Shown piece after piece: positions 37,181 through 52,294 of a stretch of DNA of 64,000 nt. Numbering within the stretch: the stretch's first letter is position 1; each line of letters starts with the position of its first letter. The position numbers and the translations under genes are program-made. The notes beneath the pieces were generated by a model. That model was not told the origin of the DNA and ran no database searches. It worked only from the letters and a program-made list of their open reading frames with translations. This DNA comes from Anaeromyces robustus (taxonomy: Eukaryota; Neocallimastigomycota; Neocallimastigomycetes; Neocallimastigales; Neocallimastigaceae): positions 1 to 64,000 of the forward strand of contig MCFG01000211.1 in NCBI GenBank assembly GCA_002104895.1, read 5' to 3'.

Positions 37181-40100
37181 TTAATAATTTGTATTTATTA
37201 TATAAATAATAAATAAATAATAAATAATAAATATTAATATAATAAATGTATAATACCTATTATATATTCAAATATATTATCATATAATATAATAATAATT
37301 AATATGTCTATAATATGACAATATTTGAATATTTATTTTATTTATTTATTTATTATTTTATTTTAATTTAGCCTATTATAATTTATAATTTATAATTTAT
37401 AATAAATAATTTATAATAAATAATTAATTGTATTATAATAAATAATAAATTACATTATAATAAATAATAAATTGTTAATTTTTTAATAAAATCAATGCTT
37501 CATATTTATTTATTTATATTTATATATAATAATAAATAATAAAAATTATACTTCATATCGTGTTTCATAATCATTTTTAAAAAAAGTATAAAATTTTATA
37601 TTAGTTTTTTATATTATAATAAAAAATACACAATAAATTTATATTATATTTTAATATGTAACTATTTAACTATTTATATATTTAATATACTTTTCATGAT
37701 TAAAGCCACAAATTTTAGTTTAATTTTTTATAATTTTTATGTTAACAAGACATTAAATTTATGTTTTTTTTTCCAAATTTAAAAAATTTAACTAATTATA
37801 TAAATAGATAATATATTATATATATTATATAATATATTATATATACTATATAATTTATAATATATATTAATAGGTATATTTTCTAAATCATTAAAAAAAA
37901 AGACATTGAATTTTTTTTTTATTAAATGTATAATTATATAAATTATATAAATTATATAAATTATATAAATTATATATGGTATTAATATATGGTATTAATA
38001 TTTCTAAATATATTTTATATTAATTTTTTTATTATTTTAAAAGTCATTCCAAACCAATTTTTTTTTTATTTTATTTTAAAAATTATTTTTTCAATTAATG
38101 CAACCTAAAAGAATCGGTTTAATTTAAATTACATTAAATTTTCATTTTCATTTTTTTATTATTATTATTCATAACTATTATTATTAAATATTAAGTATTA
38201 TTATTCATTTTATTATTATTCATTTTATTATTATTCATTATTATTATTCATTATTATTATTCATTATTCTATTATTCATTAACTACATAATTTTTTTTAT
38301 CTATTTTATTTTATGTTAAAAATAAAAATATTTGACCGTTTTAATGATTCACACCATTTTAATGGTTCAAATTATTTTAATGTTTCAAACCGTTTTAAAT
38401 AAAATAATAAAAAATATTTGACCGTATTTAAAACATTTTTTTTCTTAAAAAGAATTAAAATAATTCAATTTTTTTTTATTTATTGATTTATTTTCTAATA
38501 AAAATATTTATTATTATAAAAATAACAATAATAAAAATTAACATTGGTTAGTTATTATTATTATAAAGATTTTATCTTTTTTTTTTTTTTTAATAATAAT
38601 AAAATAAGAATTTATTAACATAATAAAACATAATAAAAAATAACATATTACAGTACAGTTTATTAATTAATTTTTATTTTTATATTTATTTTGGTTTAGT
38701 TTTATTTTTATTTTTTTTATTTTTTTATTTTCCTAAATATTCATGTGAATACATAATTTTATAGATTAATTCACGTGATATATCCTAATATAATAACCAA
38801 ATTTTCTACAGCATACTAAATAAAAATCTTATCATATGTAGTTTAATTAATATAAATTTAATTTATTTCAATTAATTAATATACCAAAAAAATTCATGCC
38901 AATGAATTTAATTATTGTATTACCAATATATCTATATAATATAATATAATATATTAAATAAATATATTAATAATATATTAATAATTTAATTTACTTTATT
39001 ACATTTCAAAAAAGAAAAAAAAAAAAAAAAAAAAAAAAAGAAAGAAGGAAAAAAAAAAAATAGAGATAAATTAAAATCTAAAAATATGAAAATATGAAAA
39101 ACCAGATATGAAAAAAAAAAGAAAATAAAAAAAGAATTTTATTTATTTATTTATTTATTCATTCATTTATTTAATTATTAACAAATAAAAAAAGATTTTT
39201 TTTTTTTTACTTTGTAATACATACCCAATATTAGATTTACCCTTTTTCCTCCCATATGAAAAAATAATATTGTTTATAATAATATTTAATTTGATTTTAT
39301 TTCTAAATTATGTTACAACTGAATAATTAAAATAAAATAAATAGAATAAAATTTATAAATAAATAAATATTTTAATAAATAAATAAAATTAATAAATAAA
39401 TAAATAAGTAAATAAATACATAAATAAATAATTAATTAATTAAATATTAATTTTATTTATTTTATTTATTAATATTGATTGATACAAAGCATAAAAACTT
39501 TTTTTTTTTTTTAAGGAATCCTTTTGTGAAAGAAAAATCTATATTGTATCAATTATTTATTTATTATTTATTTATTATTTATTATTTTATGTTTTTTGTT
39601 ACGTGTAATGTTTTTTTTTTAATTTAAAAAAATTGATAAATAAAAATAAAATAACAATAAAATAACAATAAAAATAACAATAAAATAAAAATAAATTTAA
39701 ACAACTTTAATCAGATTTGTTACATTTATATAAAAAAAAGTTAAAAATGTTTAAATCAAAAATACAATTTTTTTTTATGTTTTTATGTTTTTATGTTTTT
39801 TTTTTAATAATTTGTATTTTTTTATTTTATTTTATTTTATTTTATTTTTCTTTACTGTGTCTTTTAATTATTTTCAATATTTTATTCTTTAGTTTTCTTT
39901 TATTTTTTATTTTTTTTATATCATTTATTCACTCATTCATTTATTTATAAAACCTATTTTTTTTTTAATAATGTTTAGATGCTTTGATTAATTTAAATAT
40001 ATTTATAAATATCATATTTTTAGATAATCTATTTATTAATATTATAATAATATTATAATACATAATAATAATAATAATAATATTAACAATCAATCTATCT

Positions 40101-40387
40101 ATCTATGTATATATATAAAAAAAAACTCTTTTTTTTCTCTTTTTAATATTCATTGATTTATTTATTATTATTTTTTTATACATGGAATTTTCGTTTGATC
40201 AATTAAACCAAATATGTATTATATTCTTTTTAATAAAGGAAAAAGAGAAAAAAAAAAAAATGAATGAAATGAATGAAGGAATGAAGGAATGAATCATACT
40301 TTAATTAATTATTTTTTTTCTTATTATGCCATAATTATGACATTATCTTTTAATTTAATAAAATCATTATTACTCATTATTATTAAG

Positions 40388-40422
<35 letters not shown>

Positions 40423-40547
40423 ATGAATGAATAAATAAATAAAAAAAAAGATGACATTTCACTATAGAATGAAAAATGAGAAAATTCAATTGAAAATGGA
40501 TGATTCTACTTGTTTATTAAAGGAAAAAAAAATTTTTTTTCTATTAT

Positions 40548-40596
40548 ATAAATAAATACATAAATAAATAAATACATAAATAAATAAATAAATATA

Positions 40597-40655
<59 letters not shown>

Positions 40656-40663
40656 ATTATTAA

Positions 40664-40738
<75 letters not shown>

Positions 40739-40746
40739 ATTATTAA

Positions 40747-40785
<39 letters not shown>

Positions 40786-40879
40786 ATAGATAGATAAATA
40801 AATAAATAAATAAATAAATAAATAGATAGATAAATAAATAAATAAATAAATAGATAGATAAATAAATAAATAAATAAAA
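40548..40879. repeat. Compound (AAAT)n tract with AGAT and ATTATT interruptions
   Basis: About 330 bp of AAAT repeats. ATAGATAG variants appear at regular places in the right half, and ATTATTAAT interruptions at 40657 and 40739 divide it into blocks, a sign of secondary block duplication. Confidence 0.95.
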
Positions 40880-41656
40880 AGTACTTAAATCATGGTAAAA
40901 AAAAAAAAAATTTTTTTTCTTTTTTATTATTATTTTTAATTTAAATTAAACTTTAAAGCTTAATTTATTAATTAATTAAATCTATTTATTTTCCAAACTT
41001 CTTAGTTTTTTCTTTTTTCTTAAGAATTTAATAAATTTAATATATGCAACAATAGTAATTTATTAATGTATTAAAAAAAAATAGTCTTCAATCATTAATA
41101 TATATCATTTTAATTAATATTTAGGTTTTATATTATATTATAATATATTATAATATATATAATAAAAAATTGTTCTATTTTCTCTAATTAATTTATTAAT
41201 TTATTTTAAAAATAATTGTGTAATGATTTAAAAAAAGGAAATATTAAAATTATTAAGAAATTATTAAGAAATACTTGAAAAAGAATTTTTTTTTTTTTAT
41301 ATATTTTTATAAATATAATATTAATAAATATAATTATATAATTAATAAGTATAATAAGTATAATAATAATAAATATAATAAGTATATTAAATATAATAAT
41401 ATAATATAATATAATATAATAATATAATAATAATAATAATAAATATGATATTAAATATATTAAGTATATTGAATATATGATATTAAATATAATAATTATA
41501 TTGAATATAATAATATTAAATATAATAATAAATATAATAATAAATATAATTTAACCACAGAATATTTTTCCTTATATTATTATTAACTATTATTAACTAT
41601 TATTATTAAACTATTATTATTATTATAATAATTTATATAATTATAATTATTATTAT

Positions 41657-41692
<36 letters not shown>

Positions 41693-42280
41693 TGAAACAA
41701 AATAATAATATTAATATTAAAAACTATGGTAAAAATAAAACATATAAAAAGAGAAAAAAAATTCTTTTTTTTAAAAAAATGAAAAAAAGAGAAAAGAAAA
41801 AATATAGTAATAAAGAAAAAATAATTAAGAGTAAATAATAAAAAAAAAAAAAAAAAACTTTTTATTATTTAAAAAAAAAAGTTGAATAAAAAATAAATTA
41901 AAAATAAATTAAGAATAAAAATTAAATAAGAGATAAAGAAAAATTTAGTAAGAAAAAAATAATAACAAACAGAAAAATAAATCTATTATTTTAGTTAATA
42001 ATAGAGTTATTAAATAAAAAAAATAAAATAGTAAATTTAATAATAAAAAAAAATAAAAAAATAAATATATATACATTAAAATAAATTAATAATCATCATA
42101 ATTATAAAATATTAATAATATTAATAATAGTATATATATATATTATTTAAAAAAATCATATTCATAATTATTGTATAGCATAAATATTATTCATTTATTA
42201 TAATCATATATTAATATAAAAATAAATCATAATTATTCAATAATAATAAATAAAATAATTAATAATAATATAATAATATT

Positions 42281-42320
42281 AAAAAAGATATAATAATAAT
42301 AAAAAAGATATAATAATAAT
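42281..42320 (+). repeat. Perfect 20-bp tandem duplication in the 5' leader
   Basis: AAAAAAGATATAATAATAAT occurs twice back to back, ending five bases before the ATG of the second CotH gene. It must lie in the leader or core promoter; its regulatory effect is unknown. Confidence 0.9.
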
Positions 42321-42325
42321 AAAAA

Positions 42326-44492
42326 ATGAATACTTTAATATTTTCATTTGTTTTATTCCTTGCAATAATAGGAAACGTCCAAAGTCGTGACGTTAAATTT
42401 AGTATTATTACTTTTGGTAAAAAAGCATCAGTAAATATCCCAAAATTAAATGATACCACTGTTGAATTAAAACCAAGTATATTACATAAATCTGTACAAA
42501 CTGTATATGTTAATGGCTGTCCAGATGAAGAATTTGAGTAAGTATCATAAATAAATAAATAAATTAATAAATAAATAAATGAATAAATATATAAAAAAAA
42601 ATAATATAAAAATAAATTTTATATATTATTTATTGGTTATTTATTTATTATCATTATATTATTTATTTATTATAGTAAATAAAAACTAAACTAAACTAAA
42701 TATATATATTAACATATATTTTTTTTTATTTTATCTTTATAGATATTCTTATATTATTGATGGTGAAGCTGAACCAGGAGTTAATGTCAGAAAACTTCCA
42801 GTTGGCCAAACTACTACCTATAATGAATTAATTGGAAGACAAGAAACTATTAGTAAGTTAAAAGGTATGGGTTATCCAGAAGATCAAGAATGGACTCGTT
42901 CTTATGGTAAAACTGAACTTTTTGATGATTCTTACATTCCAACTATTATCATTGATAACAGTAATGTACCAAAATACTTTACTAGTCCTTATGATTTTGG
43001 TGCAAAAGATGAAAAAACCAAGATTCCATTAAATGGTATTACCTTTATTTTAAAGGAAACTATTTTCACCGATAAAAATGTTGAAACTGCTCAAAAAAGT
43101 CGTTACAATGATAAGGTTCAATTCAAGGTTAAATTAAATGATGGTCATAAACTTTATAAGAGAAAATCTTTAAAGTTTAGAGCTTCTGGTGCTGAAGATC
43201 CATCCTTTTTAGGTGAATCCTTATATTCCGATCTTGCTCAAACTATTGGTAATCCAGTTCATGACAAAGTCTTTGTTCGTGTTTACTTAGAAGATGGTAC
43301 TCCAATTGGTTTATACAATATGATTGATGTTACTGCTTCTAAATCTTTCCTTAAAACTGAATTTTATGGAGATGTTAAAGGTAAAGGAAATAAAGAAGTT
43401 GGTGCTATTTTTGAATGTCATAGTTCTGATTTTGAAAAGGGAATGTCTTGTGAAAACAAAAAGGTTGTCAAAGATTCTGAAGACAAAGACAAAGATTCCT
43501 ATTCCAAGAAGGATGAAGAAAATGATAAAAAGAAAATAGCTGCTTTAGTCGAAGCCTTTGATAAAGTTGATGTTAACAATGAAAGTTCTATTAATGAATT
43601 TAGTAAGAAATGGTTAGATTTAGATTCTTTCTTTAAAGCTCTTTGTTTAGAATATTTATGTGGTCACTGGGATTCCTACTGGGAATACAGTGGTGAAGTT
43701 TCTGTAAAAAGAAAGAGAGCTGAAGAAGAAGATGGTGATGATGATGAAAAGAAAGAAGATACTAAAACTACTCAAGCCAATAATAATAATAAACCAACAA
43801 CAGAACCAAAGGTTGAAAAAAGAGTTACTGTAAATAAACCAACCAACTATGTTTTATACCAAGATCCACGTGATTCTTCAGACGATAACTACAAATTTTT
43901 CTTTATTGATCAAGATTTTGATCAAACCTTTGGTGTTGGTAAAAAGGTATGTGGTCCAGAATGTAGTTATAAACAATTAATTGCTGAACATCAAACTAGA
44001 GCTGCTAAAGTCTTTTTACGTGAAGGTACTTTAACCAGAAAGAAGTTTGAAAATCATTTAAAATCTATTGTACAACATGTCTTTAATCCAGTAGCTTTAG
44101 GTCGTCGTATTGAAGAATATGAACGTCGTTATGCTCATGAAATTTTATGGGACTTTAACGATGCTACTTTCCGTGATCGTCAAGATAGAAATCATACTAA
44201 CAGAAATCTTGACCATAGTCAAAGAAAAGCTATTTCTTATAGTCAACATCAACAAGGTTTAGAAGATATCAAGAAATATATTGAAGATCGTGCTAAAACT
44301 GTTACTAAGGATTTAGATTTTGAATGGGATGCCACTCCAATGGAACCCGTTGAAAGAGAAATTGTTATTGAAGAACCAGAAAAACAACAATTGAAATTTG
44401 AAAAAAGTGCTGCTCCAATGAATATGATGATTACTACTAAATCTACTATTTTAACCGTTATTATCGTTATTTTCTTACAATTAATAATATGA
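42326..44492 (+). CDS. CotH-domain surface protein, two exons, probable GPI anchor
   Basis: Exon 1 is 42326-42537 and exon 2 is 42743-44492, joined in phase 2 to give 653 residues. Residues 1-20 are a signal peptide (MNTLIFSFVLFLAIIGNVQS). The CotH kinase-like domain starts at about residue 115. It includes KLYKRKSLKFRASGAEDP, CGHWDSYW (377-384) and the acidic loop FFIDQDFDQTFGVG, with the metal-binding-type D460-Q-D-F-D-Q-T-F-G. Two charged, disordered insertions interrupt the domain (about residues 315-345 and 393-430). The C-terminus ends in a short hydrophobic stretch (TKSTILTVIIVIFLQLII) after a Ser/Ala/Met region, a plausible GPI-attachment signal. The protein differs in layout from the CotH gene at 19591: no chitobiase-like domain, no Gly repeats. 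CotH proteins are surface or secreted kinase-fold proteins; substrate and role here are unknown. Confidence 0.94.
42538..42742 (+). other. Intron in the second CotH gene
   Basis: 205 bp, phase 2, donor GTAAGT directly after GAATTTGA and acceptor TTTATAG after a T-rich tract. CTAAAC-type branch candidates lie at about 42688-42700. Both flanking exons read in one frame across the join (EEFE|YSYIIDGEAEPG). Confidence 0.92.
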
Positions 44493-47400
44493 AATTTTAT
44501 AATATTATAAATTAATATTAATCAAGGTGTGTAAAAAAAAAAAAAAAAAAAAAAGTGAAAAAAAGTGAAAAAAAGTGGAAAGTTTTTTAGAAAAAAAAAA
44601 AAAAGGTGAAAAAAGAAAAAAAAAAAAAAAAAAAAAAAAAAGAAAAATTAAAAGAAAGATGAAAAGAGTAAAAAAAAAAAAAGAGAGAAAAAAAATGAAG
44701 AAAAAAAGAAAAAAACAAGGAAAAAAAAAAGGAAAATAAAATTATATTTTTTATTTTCTTTTTTTTTTTTTATTTATTGTTTTTTTTTTTTTTTTTATAA
44801 TTTTTTTTTTTGATCTTTTTTTTTTTTTTCTCAATCTTTTTTTTTTTTTTTTTTGTTTATATAAAATTTCTTTTTCTTTTTTTCTATCTGTCATCCATAA
44901 TTATTTTTTCAATCTTTTTTTTTTTTTTTTAATTTTCTTTTTTTTCCTTTTTTTTTTTAATAATCATAGTAAATATAATAATAGTAATAATTTTTTTTTT
45001 TTTTTACACAGGTAAAAAAAAAAAGATATTATAATATAATATTAAAGGAAAAAAAAATGAATCTCATTAATTTAATTTATAATTTATATCATCTTATTAA
45101 TTATCCAGATACAATAATCTTTTATATAAGAAATTATGAAAATTATTATTATAAACAATTTTATAAACATATATATATATTAACAATTTTATAAAAAGAA
45201 AAGAAAAACATATATATTATTTTTATAAAATATCAATGTAAAATATTGGAAATATATAATTATATATTATTTTAAAATAATAATAAAATTAATTTAAAAT
45301 AATGGTTATAAATATTAATAATAAATAATAAATAATCCTATTATTTTACTATTATTATTTATAGTATAAATTAATATTATTATTATTTGTAAATTAAAAA
45401 TTCACAAAAAAAATTTTTTTATAATAATATTAATAATAATAATAATTAATAATAATGATATCAAAAAAAAAAAATTATATAATATATATAATAATAATAA
45501 TATAAATATATAAATATTTAATATTTAATAGCATTAACAAAATATTATTTTAACTTAAGGTAAAAAAACAAAAAAAATCAATATATATATAATAATAAAA
45601 ATATATTATATATAACTAATAATAATAATAATAATACTTAATACTTAATACTAAATATTTAACAACTAAATTAACTAAATAACTAATACTAATAATAACA
45701 ACATAATTATTTTTTATTTTTTTTTTATAAAATGTGAATAAATTTTAAAAATCCTTATAAAATTTTTTATAATATTATAAGTTCATAATTTTTTTTATTA
45801 CTATAAAAAAACAAAAAAAAAAAAATTAACAATAAAAAAAAAAAAAAAAAAGAACACAAAAAAAAACACAAAAAAAAAAAAAAAATTCTTTAGAAAGAAT
45901 ATCAAAATTATCAAAAAAAAAAATAATAATTTTTTTAAATTTTTGATAATCTTTGATAGATTGAAATAATTAAAAAAAAATATAATATTTTATTGATAAA
46001 ATAAATAAAATATCTATATATTTTTTTAATTATTTTATTTTTATTTTATTTTATTTTTTCTTTTCTTTTTAATTTTTTTATAATTTACTTTTTGTAAAAT
46101 TAATAAAAAAAAAAAAAAAGTTAAAGAAAGGAAAAAAAAATAAAATAAAAAATAAAAATGAAAAAAAAAAAAAATGAATATTATATAATATGATATAATA
46201 TGATATAATATATAAATAAATTTTTTTTTTTCATATCATTTTTTTTTACTTTATATTTATTTTATTTATGAAAATAAAAATTAAATAAATAAATAAAATA
46301 AAATAAAATAAAAAATAAAAAAATAAAAGATAAAAATTAAATTATAAAAATAAACCATAATATAAAAAAAAAAAATAAAAAAAAAAAAAAATTTTATTTT
46401 ATTCTTTTCAGTTATTGTGTTAAAAAAAAATTTTTTTTTTGTTGAAAAACTTTCTATATATGTATATATTGGATAATTTTTTTTTTATCTTTTTTTTATC
46501 TTTTTTATTTGTACCAAAAGGAAAAACAGTTTTTCTTTTTTCTTTTCTTTTTATATAATTATTTATTTATTGTTATTATTGTGTAACTTTAAAAAAAAAA
46601 AATCTCTTTTATCTTCCTTTACCATTAAGAGTAATAACAATAATAAAAAAAAAAAGGAATGAAATGAAAAATAATATTATAGTATTATAATATATCATAT
46701 AATAAAATGATACAATAAATAATATAATATATAATATAATATCATATAATATAATACAATATAAATAAATTAAATTATTTTATTATATACTATAATATTA
46801 TTTTTAACAATTAAATCAAAGATTAAAATTAATAAATAAATAAATAATAAAATAGAAAAAATAAAATAAAATAATAATAAAAAAATTTTTTTTTTAAACC
46901 ATGATTTTAATGATAAAAAAAAAATATATAATATAATATATATAATATATATAAGAAAGTTGAAAAAAAAAAAAAATAAACTTTATAAATAAAAAAAATT
47001 TTTTTTTTAAATTAAAAATAAACTTTTTTTTTTATAGTGTGTCTTTTTTTTTTCTATATAAAAATTTAAAAGAATAAAAAGAAAAATCAATTTTAATAAT
47101 TAAATTGTTTTTTTTTTTAGTTTTTTTTTTTTTTTTTAGTTTTTTTGTTTTTTGTTTTTGTTTTTTTTTTTTGTATTTTTTTTGTTTTTTTGTTCATGCA
47201 AATGCCATGCGATTCCATTATCTAAATTCTAATTTAAACTTAAACTTCTAATACTTAAATGATATTCACGTGATGATATCCAAAATTAATACGCCACACC
47301 ATTCCTAAGTTGAAAATCTTATGAAAAATTTTTATTTCATCATCAAAAAAAAATTATTAAATTATATTATATATTATATATTATATATTATATATTATAT

Positions 47401-50400
47401 ATTATATATTATATAATATAAGACATTATATTATATATTCTATAATTTTATATAATTTATTATATAATTTCATATTTTATATATTTTATATATTTTATAT
47501 ATTATATAATATAATATAATATAATTTATTCTATAATTTTATATATTTTTCATATTATATTTTTCATATATTATATTTTATAAATAGTATTTTAAAAGAA
47601 AAAAGAAAAAAGAAAAAAAAAAATAATTATTTTTGTACCCTCATTAATTAAATTAAATCTGTATTAAATTTTTCTATTAATAATTAATTGAGATAAATTA
47701 AAATAATTTATTTCTTAAATTATTTCTAAATTATTTAATTATTTATTAATTTAATAATTTAATAATAATAAAATTTTTATAATAATAAAATTTTTATAAT
47801 AATAATTTTATAATAATAATTTTTATAATAAAGTTTATTATATATTTAATTATTTAATTATTTTTTTTATTCAGACTAATATAAAAAATAAAAATAAAAT
47901 TAGAAATAATAAAAATACAAATAAAAATCGTTCCGTTTTTTTTTTTTTTTAATTTTATTTTTAGTGTGGTGTGTGGTGTGTGTGTGGTGTGTGATTGTCA
48001 ATGTGAATGTGAATGTGAATTTTTTTTTTATTAATTGTTAATTATTAATTTTATTATTAATTATTATTAATTATTATTAATTATTATTATTTCCAATTTA
48101 TTTTTCAATTTATTTTTTATTATTAGTTTTTTTATCCTTCATATGATAATTTTTATATATAATTTTATATATAATTTTATTTTATATATATATTATTAAT
48201 ATATTTAATTATTATTTTTATATTTAATTATTTTATTATTCATTATTCATTTTTTAATAATATTAAAATAGATGAAAAATTATGATCATAAGAGTTCAAA
48301 AAAAAAATAAAAAAAAAAAAATAAAATAAAAAAAAATCGAAATTAAAAGTCGAGAAAATAATTAAATAATTAAATAATTAAATAATAATAATAAAATATA
48401 AATTATATTTTATATTATATTATATATATTATATATTATTATATAGTAATAAATTGAAAAGTCAAAAGTCAAAAGTGATGATAATGATGATGAATAATAC
48501 TAATAATACTAATAATACTAATAATACTAATAATACTAATATTTAATAAATGAATGAATGAAATAATGGTTAATATTTGTTAATATTTGTTCAATTTGTT
48601 AAATTTGTTAATATTTAGTAATTTTTTACTTTTTTTTAAAGAAAAATCTTTTTTCCCTCTTTTTTTTTTTTACTTATTTTAGTACTTTTTTTTTTTTTAT
48701 AATTTTTATTTCTTTAAATGTAATATTTTTATATATTTATTTTTATATATTTTTATATATTATATTATAATTTAATATATTATAACCAATATATTACTCC
48801 ATATAACTCTAAATAAAATAATAATAATAAAAATTTAAATAATAAAATAATCATGAAATATTTCATTATAAAATAATATGAAAATATTAATTATGATATC
48901 ATAATTAACTTTTTATTAATATTTATTATATATTTATTATATATTTATATTTATATTTATTAATATTTAAATAATAGAAATTTAAATTTAAATTTAAATA
49001 TTATAAAAATTATGGATGATGGATAATGGATTAATGGATTAATGGATAATGGATTATTTAAAATAAATAAATAAATAAATAAATAAAATAAATAAATAAA
49101 TAAAATAAATAAATATTTAATATTTAATAATGATTTCTCTATTTTTATTTTTTATCTATCAAAAATAAAGTATAATAAAGTAAAATAATAATAAAATAAT
49201 AATAAAATAAATTTTCTTATAATTTTTTGTTGTCATTTTTTTTTAAAAAAAAAATAAAAACAAAAACAAAAACAGAAAAAAAAAAAAGGAAAAATTTATT
49301 ATTATTTTTATTATTTTTAAAAAAATAATATAAAACAAAAAAAACAGAAAATGCTATTTTCTGTTTAAATATTAAAATATTAAAATATTTACATATTTAT
49401 ACAAATTTATACATATTTATACATATTTATACATTTATAGATTCTTTTTTTTTTTATTTATTTAATTATTTATTTATTAATATTTAATATTTATTTATTA
49501 TTTATTTATTATTTATTTATTTATATTAATATTTATTATTTGTACATTTTTGGCAATTTATTTATTTATTAATATTTATTTGTACTTTTATGGAAAAATT
49601 CGGATAAAATCATTTTTTTAATTTTTTTATGCATTTTTTTTTTTATTTTTTTTTATTTTATTTTCATAAGATAAAAAAATGTTTTTTAAGTTTTTTTTTT
49701 TTCCTTTAAAAGTCATTTTCAAATTTATTTATTTATTTATTTCCATTCATTCATTCATTTAATAAAAATTAATTAAAAATTTTATATAAAAAATAGAATA
49801 TTCTATTCCATTATAATAAAAAATTTTTTTAGTTCATTCAACACATTTTTAAGATATTTTTTTTAATGATTAAGAAAAAATGAATAATAAATAGTTGTAT
49901 TATTTAAATATCATCAGATGTTAAAAAAAAAAGAATGAAAAAAAAAGTATTTAAAAAAAATATAAATATAAATATAAAAATAAAATATATATAATAATAA
50001 ATAATAAATATAAAATACAAAATCTATAAATAATAAATAATAAATATAAAATATAAAAATAGAAATATAAATTAAAATAAAAAAATATATTTAATAGTAT
50101 TATTTGAAATGTATTTTAACATTTTTTTTTATTTTATTTTTTTACATACTCCATAATTAATGTGATTAAATATTAAATTAATTTCTTTCTCTCTAAATAT
50201 AGATATTATTGCCTATAATGCATAAAATAATATTTAATATTATCTCTTATCTTATTTCTATTATTCTATTATTCTTTTATTCTATTTATTTATTTATTTA
50301 TTTATTGCATGTGTGTATAATACATATGTATATGTATATAGAAATTATATCTATAACTATACATATAAAATAAAAATCTAATAATTATTCAAAAAAAATA

Positions 50401-50764
50401 AAACAAAAAAAAATAAAAAAATTTGTTAATATTATCAATATTAAATAAAAAAGATACATAATAATTAATAAAAATAAAAATATATGAAAAATAAATAAAT
50501 AAGAAATTACTCATTTTCATTATAAATTTAAGAAATTTAAAATTTGAATCTTTATGACATAATACCTACCAATATATATACCAATACATATCAAATTAAT
50601 ATACATTGAATTAAAATTACCGTTTTACTGTTTAGAGTTTAATTTATATATATATATATATATATTTTTTTTTTATTTTATTAAAAATGTTTAGTATTAT
50701 CTATACAAAATTATTATTATTATGTTCTTGAAAAAAAACATATATATATATATATATATATATA

Positions 50765-51170
50765 AAAGCTGACTCATTGTTAATAGAAATTTAATATAAA
50801 TAATAATAGAAAAAGATAATTCATTGTTAATAGAAATTATCAATATCAGTATAAAGTTTTTTTTTTTTTTTGAAGTTTTTTATTATATTTTTATAATATC
50901 AATATTATTAGTTGGAATGAAATTAAAAATAAAAATAAAAAAAAAAAATAAAAATAAAAAATAAAAATAAAAATAAATAGTAAAAAATAAAAATAAAAAT
51001 AAATAGTAAAAGTAAAATAAGTTACAAGTATTTTAACTTGAAATTTTATTTTAAAAAATTTACTGATGATAATTTCTATTAACAATAAATCATCTTTTTT
51101 TTTTTTTTTTTTTTTTTTTATTCATAAAAATGTCTATAAATAAAAAAAAAAAAGCTGACTCATTATTAAA
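50765..51170. repeat. Foldback structure inside a direct repeat
   Basis: AAAGCTGACTCATT lies at both ends (about 50766 and 51151). Inside, a roughly 40-bp imperfect inverted repeat (50810-50852 against 51058-51098) shares TTGTTAATAGAAATTATC and its complement. The core is A-rich with repeated AAAAATAAAAATAAATAGTA units. The layout resembles a small non-autonomous element, but no defined target duplication is seen. Confidence 0.5.
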
Positions 51171-51390
51171 AAATATAATTAAAATTTATTTTTTTATTTC
51201 TTATTATTATTGTTATTTTTTTTTTTTTTTTTTAATTAACATTAAGAATAGTATAATTAAAATTTGTAACTTTTTTTTTTATCTTAATAATAATTATTAG
51301 ATAAATCGAATATTCTATATGCTTTATTATGTATGATACGTTTTAAATAATTTAATAATTTAATACTAATGAAAAAAAAAAACTATATAA

Positions 51391-51393
51391 TAA

Positions 51394-51456
<63 letters not shown>

Positions 51457-51509
51457 ATTTTATAAATAAATAAATAAATAAATAACTAAATAAATAAATC
51501 AATAAATAA

Positions 51510-51540
<31 letters not shown>

Positions 51541-51564
51541 CTAAATAAATAAATCAATAAATAA

Positions 51565-51651
<87 letters not shown>

Positions 51652-51664
51652 ATCAATAAATCAA
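51391..51664. repeat. (AAAT)n tract
   Basis: About 270 bp of AAAT repeats with AACT and AATC variants arranged in duplicated blocks. Confidence 0.95.
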
Positions 51665-51900
51665 TAAAAAATCGCTAAACGTAACAACAACATAATCAAG
51701 TACCAAAAAAAAAAAAAAATATTTAAAAAAAAAAAAAGAACTTTAATTAATAAATTTTAATTGACAATTTTTAATTTTTTAATTTTTGACTTTTAATCAA
51801 TTAATATGGATAGTTTATTTTATTTTTTTTTTTTATTTATTTTTACATTGATATTCATTTCATTAATTGTATATGGAAGGAGTTCACTATTTAATTTTTT

Positions 51901-52263
51901 ATTTTATTTTATTTTATTTTATTTTATTTTATTTTATTTTATTTTATTTTATTTTATTTTATTTTATTTTATTTTATTTTATTTTATTTTATTTTATTTT
52001 ATTTTATTTTATTTTATTTTATTTTATTTTATTTTATTTTATTTTATTTTATTTTATTTTATTTTATTTTATTTTATTTTATTTTATTTTATTTTATTTT
52101 ATTTTATTTTATTTTATTTTATTTTATTTTATTTTATTTTATTTTATTTTATTTTATTTTATTTTATTTTATTTTATTTTATTTTATTTTATTTTATTTT
52201 ATTTTATTTTATTTTATTTTATTTTATTTTATTTTATTTTATTTTATTTTATTTTATTTTATT

Positions 52264-52285
<22 letters not shown>
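51901..52285. repeat. (ATTTT)n pentanucleotide tract, about 77 copies
   Basis: An uninterrupted 385-bp run. It creates open frames encoding only Phe-Ile-Leu-Phe-Tyr repeats in more than one phase, which are not genes. Confidence 0.98.

Positions 52286-52294
<9 letters not shown>

Noticed and set aside
39717-39950. 77-codon hydrophobic frame
   Set aside because: Non-ATG start, almost only Phe/Ile/Leu from T-rich DNA; no homology recognised.
43324-43539. 71-codon frame inside the second CotH gene
   Set aside because: Alternative frame of a strongly supported CotH coding region.
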